In this document: piece after piece, positions 8,369-15,428 of the stretch
Position numbering within the stretch: the stretch's first letter is position 1
Layout: each line of letters starts with the position of its first letter
Source: CBDUQI01 sp965369325
GTDB taxonomy: Bacteria; Pseudomonadota; Gammaproteobacteria; Steroidobacterales; JBCBZW01
Assembly (NCBI GenBank): GCA_965369325.1
Contig: CBDUQI010000033.1
Span: 1 to 37,225 of the forward strand
Direction of reading: 5' to 3'
Length of the DNA stretch: 37,225 nt
Notes under the pieces: generated by a model
Databases searched by the model: none
Told to the model about the DNA's origin: nothing
The model's input: only the letters and a program-made list of their open reading frames with translations
Translations under genes and position numbers: made by a program

Positions 8369-9334
8369 ATGGCGGAATCACGCCCAAGAATTTTGGTTAC
8401 CAGGAAGCTGCCCGCCGCGGTGGAATCGCGTCTGTGCTCAACTTACGAAGTACACCTTAATGCCACTGACAAGCCCATGAGCAAAGCAGCGCTGTCTGCC
8501 GCAATCAAGGGCTTTGATGCTTTGGTGTCAACAGTGAGCGACCCGCTCGGTGCGGCCGTCCTGCAAACCAGCAACCGCCGAGTTCGCATCATCGCCAACG
8601 TCGGCGTCGGCTACAGCAATATCGACGTCGACACGGCACGTGCCGAAGGCATCGCCGTATCGAACACGCCCGATGTGTTGACCGAAGCTACCGCTGACAT
8701 CGCCCTGTTGTTGATCCTGGCGGCGACGCGGCGCGCCTACGCCGCCGAGCGCAAGCTACGCGAAAGTCGCTGGGACGGGTTCTCGCTTGTGGACGGCCTG
8801 GGGAGCAGCGTGCAAGGCAAGGTTATTGGCATCATTGGCATGGGGCGCATTGGCCAGGCCACTGCACGCCGCGCGACCTTCGGGTTGGGCATGCAGGTGG
8901 TCTTCTACAATCGTTCGCCGATTTCCGATCTCGATTTCGAAGCAACACGATTGGAGACGATCGACGACGTCATGACATCGGCCGACGTGGTGTCGGTGCA
9001 CGTGCCGGGGTGCGGATCGACGCCGCTTGTGAACGCAGGTCACATCGCGATGCTCAAGCCGACAGCCTATTTGATCAACACCGCGCGCGGCGACAGTATC
9101 GACGAGGCAGCACTGATAGCGGCGCTTACCGAAGGCCGCATCGCGGGCGCCGGCCTCGATGTGTACACCGAAGAGCCAGACGTCCCAGAGGAGTTGCGCA
9201 CGTTGGATAACGTCACACTTCTGCCACATATCGGGTCAGCGACGGATGAGGTTCGCAGGGCCATGGGAATGCTCGCCGCTGACAATCTGGATGCGTTCTT
9301 CTCGGGCTCGGCCTTGCCCTGCCGGGTGGTGTAA
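8369..9334 (+). CDS. D-2-hydroxyacid dehydrogenase (glyoxylate/hydroxypyruvate reductase type)
   Basis: NAD(P)H-dependent dehydrogenase of about 321 residues that interconverts a 2-keto acid and a D-2-hydroxy acid, probably glyoxylate/glycolate or hydroxypyruvate/glycerate. The Rossmann motif GMGRIG is at about 157-162. The catalytic triad is Arg in NTARGD (about 240), Glu in YTEEP (about 269) and His in LLPHIGSAT (about 287). The substrate-loop segment NVGVGYSNID is typical of the GhrB/glycerate dehydrogenase branch. The ATG at 8369, behind CTGAGGG, is preferred over an in-frame TTG at 8324 that would add 15 residues of low-quality sequence. Cytoplasmic and apparently monocistronic. Confidence 0.9.
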   Translation: MAESRPRILVTRKLPAAVESRLCSTYEVHLNATDKPMSKAALSAAIKGFDALVSTVSDPLGAAVLQTSNRRVRIIANVGVGYSNIDVDTARAEGIAVSNTPDVLTEATADIALLLILAATRRAYAAERKLRESRWDGFSLVDGLGSSVQGKVIGIIGMGRIGQATARRATFGLGMQVVFYNRSPISDLDFEATRLETIDDVMTSADVVSVHVPGCGSTPLVNAGHIAMLKPTAYLINTARGDSIDEAALIAALTEGRIAGAGLDVYTEEPDVPEELRTLDNVTLLPHIGSATDEVRRAMGMLAADNLDAFFSGSALPCRVV

Positions 9335-9345
9335 GCATTGTTGGA

Positions 9346-9379
9346 CCGAACCTTTGTGAGCATAAATGCTGGGGTTCGG
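9346..9379. other. Compound inverted repeat after the dehydrogenase gene
   Basis: Outer arms CCGAACC (9346-9352) and GGTTCGG (9373-9379) enclose inner arms AGCAT (9359-9363) and ATGCT (9366-9370). It starts 12 bases after the dehydrogenase stop codon. There is no T-run, so it is not a standard intrinsic terminator. It may stabilise the mRNA 3' end. The rest of the 9335-9534 gap shows nothing I can name. Confidence 0.35.
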
Positions 9380-9534
9380 CAAACGGCATCAACTTGCGAA
9401 GGCTGCTCGTTCATCGATACAAAACATTCATTCGCTAACCGGTGTTATAAGTACTCTGAACGTATTGCCAGTTCTTCCATCTACGCGGATTTCAGCTTCT
9501 TTGTTGTCCGCGGTAATTAGTCGGGGTTCAGATA

Positions 9535-9837
9535 TCAACGTGTGCCCGCAATGAATACGCAGATGGAGGCGAAAAGCACCATCGCGACGGCCGCAGCAGC
9601 CGCCTTTGGCAACTGCGGCGTATCCTGAGCATTTGCGGGTAGCGCGGCGATTTCTTCGGGAGATAGAGAGAAAACAGCAGCCAATGCCTGTGCGGAATCA
9701 TAGGAGGCCGCGCCAGTCGTCTCGATTCGTTGAACTGTCCGTATCCCCAGGCCTGCCGCGGCAGCGAGATGCGCTTGACTCCAGGCTCTTTTTTGACGCT
9801 CTGCGCGGATACGGTTCCGATTCAGCTTCATGTCCAT
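9535..9837 (-). CDS. XRE-family regulator with a C-terminal membrane helix
   Basis: 100 residues. The N-terminal half is a Cro/CI-type helix-turn-helix (IRAERQKRAWSQAHLAAAAG followed by LGIRTVQRIE, about residues 10-40). A short linker leads to one hydrophobic helix at about 78-97 that ends the protein, so the DNA-binding domain would face the cytoplasm from the inner membrane. The ATG at 9837 sits behind a GAGG ribosome-binding site, with another ATG two codons in. Two symmetric elements lie just upstream (9864-9876 and 9922-9941) and are candidate operators. Regulatory targets are unknown, but autoregulation is likely. Confidence 0.75.
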   Translation of the reverse strand: MDMKLNRNRIRAERQKRAWSQAHLAAAAGLGIRTVQRIETTGAASYDSAQALAAVFSLSPEEIAALPANAQDTPQLPKAAAAAVAMVLFASICVFIAGTR

Positions 9838-9863
9838 CTCTCTTTTCCTCGCACGATCTTAGA

Positions 9864-9876
9864 CAATCGGCGATTG
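9864..9876. promoter_or_regulatory. Perfect 6-1-6 palindrome, candidate XRE operator
   Basis: CAATCG-G-CGATTG, a perfect 13-base inverted repeat, lies 27 bases upstream of the XRE start codon, the expected place for an autoregulatory operator. No experimental or comparative support is available. Confidence 0.4.
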
Positions 9877-9921
9877 GATACGAAAGTCGAGCGTGTAAAC
9901 ACGGCAAGTTCAGGCCAGTAG

Positions 9922-9941
9922 TACGCCACTCTTACGCCACT
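9922..9941. repeat. 11-bp-phased direct repeat upstream of the XRE gene
   Basis: TACGCCACT occurs at 9922-9930 and again at 9933-9941, 11 bases apart, about one helical turn. It lies about 85-104 bases upstream of the XRE gene, in the gap toward the MaoC gene. It may be a regulatory site or chance. Confidence 0.35.
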
Positions 9942-10016
9942 ACCGCAAGGCATCGTAGACTCGCGCGCTCACCACCCTGTCGGGCGCCCCATTGGCCCGC
10001 CGTTGGTTCCAGATCG

Positions 10017-10478
10017 TTAGCCCAACATCTGCACGCCGATCCACTCCGCGACTAGCGCTGGCTTGTCTTCGCCTTCAATCTCCACCGTCACCTCCGTCTT
10101 GATCCGGAACTGGCCCGGCTTGCGCTCCTGGATGTCCACCACGCGGCTCAGCGCCCGTATTTTGCTGCCCACCTTTACCGGATTCACAAATCGCACCCGA
10201 TCAAAGCCCGAGTTGAGCGCCATGCTGATCCCCTCGATCACAATTGAGAAGCTGAGCGCGAAATGGGACAGCATTGAGAGCGTGAGAAAACCGTGAGCAA
10301 TCGTGCACCCCAGCGGTGTCTGCGCAGCCAGCTCCGGGTTCACGTGAATAAACTGATGGTCCAGGGTGCAATCGGCAAACTGGTCGATTTGCGACTGGGT
10401 GACGTGGTGCCACTCGGTTGGCGGTGCATCGTAACCAATATAGTTGGCAATCTCGGCGGTAGAAATGGTGACGGTCAC
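10017..10478 (-). CDS. MaoC-family hot-dog dehydratase
   Basis: Hot-dog-fold protein of 153 residues resembling (R)-specific enoyl-CoA hydratases. The catalytic dyad is visible as D40 and H45 in CTLDHQFIHVNPELAA, followed by the usual GCTIAHGFLTLS helix. It starts with GTG at 10478, about 7 bases after an AGGAG ribosome-binding site. The likely role is hydration or dehydration of acyl-CoA thioesters in fatty-acid or PHA metabolism in the cytoplasm. It is divergent from the MGMT-like gene across 105 bases. Confidence 0.87.
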   Translation of the reverse strand: MTVTISTAEIANYIGYDAPPTEWHHVTQSQIDQFADCTLDHQFIHVNPELAAQTPLGCTIAHGFLTLSMLSHFALSFSIVIEGISMALNSGFDRVRFVNPVKVGSKIRALSRVVDIQERKPGQFRIKTEVTVEIEGEDKPALVAEWIGVQMLG

Positions 10479-10583
10479 GCAGGATCTCCTCGCGCTGGAT
10501 TTGGACGGGCGGCACCCCGCGCGGTAATGTTAACTGACAGCAGACAACGCCTGCCATCGTAGTGTGGGGGCGAAGAGGTGAGC

Positions 10584-11015
10584 ATGAAATCTTGGCAAGA
10601 AAAACTCCATAGCGACAAACCATCTCAGCGCAAACGCATCGACAAAGCGTTTGCCGGCATGCCCAGCGGCACACTGATGTACATTTCGACCCCGTTGGAA
10701 ATCGATGCCTACGTGCGCAAGCTGCGTAAGGGGCGATTTGTCACCCAGAAGAAACTGCGCGATGATCTGGCGCAGACCAACAATGCCGAGGCCACCTGCC
10801 CGGTGACCACCGGCATATTTCTGCGCATTGTGGCCGAGGCTGCATTTGAGGCCGACCCGGCGGGCGGGCCGCAAGCAGCTCCTGGGCGCACTCGGAAGCC
10901 GCGCCGGATGACCCCGTTTTGGCGGGTAATCGAGCCCGACTCGAAACTCGCCGCCAAATTAGCGTGCGGCAGGGCCTTTATCGAGCAGCAACGCCTCGAA
11001 GAAAAGCCCGCCTGA
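10584..11015 (+). CDS. Conserved protein resembling MGMT/alkyltransferase-like proteins, no acceptor Cys
   Basis: 143 residues from the ATG at 10584 (behind GAGGT; an in-frame GTG at 10578 is less likely). The second half follows the order seen in O6-alkylguanine-DNA alkyltransferase C-terminal domains: a KGRFVTQKKLRDDLA segment like the winged-helix entry, a CPVTTGIFLRIVAEAA helix, and TPFWRVIEPDSKLA where alkyltransferases have PCHRVV, then a FIEQQRLEE tail like the usual Q..LL..E. The acceptor Cys is replaced, as in alkyltransferase-like (ATL) proteins. The order of motifs is what I see; the family assignment is inference, and it may simply be a conserved protein of unknown function. Cytoplasmic and basic, so nucleic-acid binding is plausible. 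Confidence 0.55.
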   Translation: MKSWQEKLHSDKPSQRKRIDKAFAGMPSGTLMYISTPLEIDAYVRKLRKGRFVTQKKLRDDLAQTNNAEATCPVTTGIFLRIVAEAAFEADPAGGPQAAPGRTRKPRRMTPFWRVIEPDSKLAAKLACGRAFIEQQRLEEKPA

Positions 11016-11052
11016 GCGCCGGCTCTTCACCGCAAAGCCGCGGGCTGGCCCC

Positions 11053-11460
11053 TCAGGCGCCGAGCGTCATCGCCACCGACACCGCCCGCACAATTGCCCA
11101 AACCGACGCCACCAGCATCAACAGTGCCGTTAGGGCGGCTCCGATCAGTCGACCCAACCCGGACATCGTATCCGCCTGCAGCCCCAGCGGATGCGCCACC
11201 CGCGCAACCACCAGGGCGGCGCCCATTGCGTGTATCGCATAATTACTTACGCCGTTCATCTCCAGCAACGCAATGATCAGTAACAGCAGTGGCACCGCCT
11301 CGACAAAGTTGCCGTGGCGGCGCATCTCCAACAACATCTGCGGATTGCCCCCATCACCAATCGAGATACCGGTTTTACCGCGCAAGCTGCCCGCACGAAA
11401 CGAAAGCGCCATCCAGATAAGCCCCAGCAGGCCGGCGTACAGCAATGTAATGTCTGGCAT
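11053..11460 (-). CDS. MAPEG family membrane protein
   Basis: Integral membrane protein of 135 residues with four hydrophobic segments. The family signature is visible as the RRHGNFVEAVPLLLL segment (R..GN..E..P), followed by a second Arg-containing helix (VVARVAHPLGL). MAPEG proteins act on glutathione, eicosanoid-like or lipid hydroperoxide substrates; in bacteria most are uncharacterised. The ATG at 11460 lies behind GGGGGAG, better than an upstream GTG at 11481. It is followed on the opposite strand by the end of the MGMT-like gene (convergent, 37 bases). Confidence 0.82.
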   Translation of the reverse strand: MPDITLLYAGLLGLIWMALSFRAGSLRGKTGISIGDGGNPQMLLEMRRHGNFVEAVPLLLLIIALLEMNGVSNYAIHAMGAALVVARVAHPLGLQADTMSGLGRLIGAALTALLMLVASVWAIVRAVSVAMTLGA

Positions 11461-11537
11461 ATTTATTCTCCCCCAATTCACTCAAACTGGCGCTCGCGCT
11501 AGCGCGCGAGTCGCCTCCCCCTGACTCAGCGCGACAC

Positions 11538-12089
11538 CTAATGCTGTCGACTGGCCTTAATCCGGTACACCTCGAGCCAGTTTTCACCGCCATCGCGCGA
11601 GGATTCCAGCTTCCAGTCCCATCCATCAGCGGTGGGTGGAAAAAATGTAATCCGGCGCGCTGGATCGGGAATGGGTGAGATGTACTCCATCACGATACGC
11701 CCATCGTCCTGTTGCTCGGCGCCGATATGGGCAAACCCAGGCATCGGTTTTACGGTCCAGGCGATATCCCATTTATTGGTGGTCGAATTGTAGGTACGCA
11801 GATTCGTTCCGACCTCGCCGCCGTTGGGCATCCAAAAATCCTGCACAGCAGTGCCGTTGCCCACGCACACAAACTGCCATACGGCGCCTGGTCCGGGGGT
11901 CCACTCCTTGCCGTCCGGGCTAAGCCCCCAATCCTCTATTTTCCAGTTGCCGATATACCGGCCAAACTGAGCGATCGGCCCTTCCATACAAGCCTTCGCG
12001 TTATCCAGTGGCGGCGTGTTGTCGCCCGCCCACACCGGCAGATACCCCGTGCCAATCAGCCCTGCCAACATCAATACTATATGCTTCAT
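11538..12089 (-). CDS. Secreted DUF1579-like beta-barrel protein
   Basis: 183 residues with an N-terminal signal peptide (cleavage probably after PVWA, about residue 21). The body has the pattern of DUF1579/lipocalin-like proteins: a GRYIGNWKIED opening, a WQFVCVGNGTAVQDFW strand pair, an NLRTYNSTTNKWDIAW segment and a C-terminal WDWKLESSRDGGENWLEVYRI. Such proteins bind small or lipophilic molecules, or have no known role. A GGGAG ribosome-binding site precedes the ATG. The MAPEG gene begins 78 bases downstream on the same strand, so they may be co-transcribed. Confidence 0.6.
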   Translation of the reverse strand: MKHIVLMLAGLIGTGYLPVWAGDNTPPLDNAKACMEGPIAQFGRYIGNWKIEDWGLSPDGKEWTPGPGAVWQFVCVGNGTAVQDFWMPNGGEVGTNLRTYNSTTNKWDIAWTVKPMPGFAHIGAEQQDDGRIVMEYISPIPDPARRITFFPPTADGWDWKLESSRDGGENWLEVYRIKASRQH

Positions 12090-12153
12090 CTCATCATCTC
12101 CCTAGTTTCGTCCCACCGACTTGCACTCAGTAGGACCACACGGACGCCACAAT

Positions 12154-12185
12154 TACTGCATCGGCTACTGCACTACTGCAGTAGC
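12154..12185. promoter_or_regulatory. TACTGCA repeat cluster with perfect hairpin/palindrome
   Basis: The heptamer TACTGCA occurs three times (12154, 12166 and 12174). The last copy forms the perfect 12-base palindrome CTACTGCAGTAG (12173-12184). The same bases can form a 9-bp hairpin (12164-12172 with 12177-12185, 4-base loop) with no T-run after it. The cluster lies between the divergent DUF1579-like and PGPGW genes, where an operator would be expected. Confidence 0.4.
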
Positions 12186-12319
12186 GATAGCCGGACGCCG
12201 CCTGCGCCCCGCCCGCGCCAACACACGGAACTTCACCCGGAGCCTGCGGACTTACGCCCTTGAAGTTCGCGGCCTGCTCCGCCACCATCAACGCATACCT
12301 AAGGTTTGGAAATTGACCT

Positions 12320-12565
12320 GTGTTTCAACCTGCCTACAAGTTTGCGCGCCGAATCGTGATTGCCGCGGTCGGCGTTACCGTCCTGTTGATCGGGGTGGCA
12401 CTGCTTGTGCTGCCCGGGCCGGCATTCATCGTGATTCCCGCCGGTCTGGCGATTCTGGCACTGGAGTTTGCATGGGCGCGGCGGTGGCTGAGCACCCTTC
12501 GCCAACGCCTTAGCCAGGCGGCGCAACGCGACGCCGGGCGACGCTCACGTAAGCACGATGGATAG
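12320..12565 (+). CDS. Small PGPGW-type membrane protein
   Basis: 81 residues with two hydrophobic helices separated by a LPGPAFIVIPAGLAIL segment, which matches the PGPGW family of putative membrane proteins (here PGPAF). A very basic tail (RRSRKHDG) should remain cytoplasmic. It starts with GTG at 12320. The DUF2339 gene follows 64 bases later on the same strand, so the two may form an operon. The function is unknown for the family. Confidence 0.7.
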   Translation: MFQPAYKFARRIVIAAVGVTVLLIGVALLVLPGPAFIVIPAGLAILALEFAWARRWLSTLRQRLSQAAQRDAGRRSRKHDG

Positions 12566-12629
12566 CCCGCAACCGTCTGTGCGATCTCGCAGCGCGCCAA
12601 TGACGGGCGCCCCTAGCTCGCTCACGTAA

Positions 12630-15323
12630 ATGGAAGGGGCCATTTTGCTCATCGCCCTGTTGCTGGTCGCCGTCATCGGCAGCGCTGTCTGCGGGGTTAT
12701 CGCCTTCGCCCGCCAGCGCACGCTACGCCGGGACTCTGTCACAATGCAACGGCAGATCGCAGCGTTGCGCCTTGAGGTTCAGCAACTGCGCACCGGCGCG
12801 GCGTCTTTCGCCCGAGCGCCGGAGGTGCCCGCAGCACCACTGGGCACACACCGGCCCATCGCCGCAGCATCACCGCAAGATCCGGAACCGCACACTGCGT
12901 CTGCCGATACGCCAACGCGATCGACCCCGGCTGCGACCGACCCCGAACAAGCCGCGGCCGATCAACATATCCGCGTGAATGAGTCTGCGACGTACGCCGA
13001 ACCGCCCTACCAACCACCTGCGACAGACCAATGGCTTGCGCACGTCAAAACCCACTGGATGGTATGGCTGGGCGGGCTCAGTGTCGCGCTGGCCGGTGTC
13101 TTCCTGGTGAAGTACAGCATCGATCAGGGACTGCTCGGCCCCGGTGCGCGCATTGCGGCGGCCATCCTCGGCGGGCTGGGGCTGCATGCGCTGGCAGAAT
13201 GGTTACGGCGCAGCCGGGGTGGCGCCGATGCGCTCGCGGCACTCGCTGGCGGCGCCAGCATCATGCTGTATGCGGCACTATTGGCCGCCCTGCATCTGTA
13301 CAACCTGCTCGCGCCCGGCACCGTGTTCGCACTGCTGGTGCTCGTGTCGATGGGCACAATGGCATTGGCTCTTATCCACGGGCCGGTGCTGGCGGCAATG
13401 GGACTGCTGGGCGCCTACACCGTGCCGATCCTGGTCAGCACCGGCAGTCAGAATCTGGCCGGGGCACTGATCTACAGCCTGATTATCACGGTCGCTGCGT
13501 TGTTTCTGGTGCGCTATGTCTACCGGCGATGGCTCTGGCTGGGCACGTTGGCGGGCGCGATGTGGTGGTGGTTAGCCTCACTGGGCTCCGAGCAGGCACA
13601 ACTGGTGGGCATGCGCTCGATGTACCTGGCCGTGCTGGGCTATGCGCTGGTCGCCATCCATTACTTTGACTGGGCCCTGCGCAAGCCCGTGGCGATGCCA
13701 GGTAGTCCCTGGGCTGCCTTGCTGCGCGGTCCGCCAGGCCATCCGCAACGGATTCTCTACGCCCTGCTAGCGCTCATTGGTCTGCAGGCGATAACGGTAC
13801 TGCGCGAGCCCATTGGCAACCACTGGTACTACGCGTTGTTGGCGCTCCCACTGGTGTTGTTTATGGTCAGCGCGCGTAAACCTCTGTTCAGTGCACTGCC
13901 GTGGATTTCGCTGCTGGGCGTTATCGCCGCGCTGCTGCTGCGGCATCTGGATTTAGTCGCTGCTCCGCCACAGTGGATGAGCATTGCGCCATGGCATCAG
14001 GCCATGCTGATACAAATACTGCTGGTGACGGCGACCTTTTTCAGTGCGCTATCGTTGTGGCGCCTGCGGGCCGGCGAGCACAAAGGCACCTGGGCATCGC
14101 TGGCTTGCCTGGCACCTGTGGCGACACTGGTGCCCGCCTATTTCTTGCTCCCTGACATGGCCGCAGAGCGAATTTGGATCGCCGCCGCCCTGCTGGGCCT
14201 GGGATACATGGGGCTGGTCATACTGGCGCCCGCTGGCGCGTTGTCCGGCACGGTGATTCTGAGCCTAGCGATCGCCGCTCACGCAGCGTACAGCCTGGCG
14301 GTGGCACTCGCCTTAGAGGAGGCATCGCTGACCCTGGCTTTGGCCGGGCAAATCCTGTCGCTCGCCTGGTTACGCGGCCGATTCGACACTTTAAAACTAG
14401 ATTGGGCCATCAAGGCACTGGTGATTGTGGTGGTCATCCGGCTCACGTTAAATCCTTTCCTGCCCACCTATCCGGTACATGTGCATTGGTCGCTGTGGAC
14501 CTACGGTGGGTGCCTGGCACTGGTGGTGGCTGCGCTCGCACTGATCCCGAAGGCGCACAAAATCCGCGCCTGGTTGCTCGGCAGCGCGATGCATCTGGGA
14601 GTGCTGCTGATCGGCGCTGAAATCCGTTATCAACTCTATGATGGCCATATCTTCGCGCCGCGTTTTACCCTTACCGAAGCCGCGCTGAACGCGCTGGTCT
14701 GGGGCACCATGGGGCTGGTGTACCACTGGCGCGTGCAACTGTCCGATGAGCTTGGCTGGTTGTACCAGCGCGCCTCGCGCATTCTGCTGTGGATGGCCGT
14801 AGCTTGCTACGTCGTGGGGCCGCTGCTGCTGCTCAACCCGGTATGGGGCGACGGTGAAGTAGGTACCCGCCCGGTGCTTAACATCTTATTGCTGGCCTAT
14901 GGTGCACCCGCCCTGCTGCTTGCGATCGGCTACAAATACCTGCAGCCTCGCCCGGCATGGCTGGGGGCCGCCACCGGACTCAGCGCGCTGATATTCAGCT
15001 TTATGCAGATTCGCCACCTCTGGGAACCGGCCATGGCCTGGCATCTAGGCACTGGCAGCGGCGAGCAATATACCTACTCGGTGGTCTGGTTGGCGATGGC
15101 AGTGGTTGCGATTCTGGCTGCCGGGCGGCGCGCTGAACAGGGCTGGTACCGCGCTGGCATGGTGTTGTTGCTGGCCGTGACCGCCAAGATCTTTCTCATT
15201 GACATGAGTGATCTGCAAGGCTTGTTGCGGGTGGCGAGCTTTATGGGGCTGGGCCTCAGTCTGCTGGGGTTGGCCTTTTTGCACCAGCAACTCGCCCGGC
15301 CAGACGCGCCTTCCGCGCAATAG
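12630..15323 (+). CDS. DUF2339 large multi-pass membrane protein
   Basis: 897 residues. A first hydrophobic helix (about 3-27) is followed by a short coiled coil (MQRQIAALRLEVQQLRTG), then a Pro/Ala/Thr-rich linker to about residue 130. From WLAHVKTHWMVWLGGLSVALAGVFL onward it is an almost continuous series of more than twenty membrane helices. This matches the DUF2339 family of giant inner-membrane proteins, whose role is not established (an envelope-related role has been assumed). No clear ribosome-binding site precedes the ATG, so translation may be coupled to the PGPGW gene. The C-terminus (KIFLIDMSDLQGLLRVASFMGLGLSLLGLAFL) is the best-conserved family segment. Confidence 0.85.
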   Translation: MEGAILLIALLLVAVIGSAVCGVIAFARQRTLRRDSVTMQRQIAALRLEVQQLRTGAASFARAPEVPAAPLGTHRPIAAASPQDPEPHTASADTPTRSTPAATDPEQAAADQHIRVNESATYAEPPYQPPATDQWLAHVKTHWMVWLGGLSVALAGVFLVKYSIDQGLLGPGARIAAAILGGLGLHALAEWLRRSRGGADALAALAGGASIMLYAALLAALHLYNLLAPGTVFALLVLVSMGTMALALIHGPVLAAMGLLGAYTVPILVSTGSQNLAGALIYSLIITVAALFLVRYVYRRWLWLGTLAGAMWWWLASLGSEQAQLVGMRSMYLAVLGYALVAIHYFDWALRKPVAMPGSPWAALLRGPPGHPQRILYALLALIGLQAITVLREPIGNHWYYALLALPLVLFMVSARKPLFSALPWISLLGVIAALLLRHLDLVAAPPQWMSIAPWHQAMLIQILLVTATFFSALSLWRLRAGEHKGTWASLACLAPVATLVPAYFLLPDMAAERIWIAAALLGLGYMGLVILAPAGALSGTVILSLAIAAHAAYSLAVALALEEASLTLALAGQILSLAWLRGRFDTLKLDWAIKALVIVVVIRLTLNPFLPTYPVHVHWSLWTYGGCLALVVAALALIPKAHKIRAWLLGSAMHLGVLLIGAEIRYQLYDGHIFAPRFTLTEAALNALVWGTMGLVYHWRVQLSDELGWLYQRASRILLWMAVACYVVGPLLLLNPVWGDGEVGTRPVLNILLLAYGAPALLLAIGYKYLQPRPAWLGAATGLSALIFSFMQIRHLWEPAMAWHLGTGSGEQYTYSVVWLAMAVVAILAAGRRAEQGWYRAGMVLLLAVTAKIFLIDMSDLQGLLRVASFMGLGLSLLGLAFLHQQLARPDAPSAQ

Positions 15324-15428
15324 AGCAGGGGCACGCAACCACCCCCGTTCTGGCTTTGACCAGCCTCCCTCGGGGCCAGCTCTCATCGCTAAATGACGGG
15401 TTCTACCAAAGTGGATAACACCTGCGCC

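Noticed and set aside
9346..9379. Integron attC site
   Set aside because: The outer arms do not fit the RYYYAAC/GTTRRRY core sites, and no integrase or cassette array is present.
9338..9554. Two small plus-strand open frames after the dehydrogenase
   Set aside because: No ribosome-binding site, atypical composition and mutual overlap. The area is better described as intergenic with an inverted repeat.
13031..13669. Overlapping frame inside the DUF2339 gene
   Set aside because: Ala/Gly/Arg-rich translation typical of an out-of-frame reading of hydrophobic GC-rich coding DNA. The DUF2339 frame accounts for the region.
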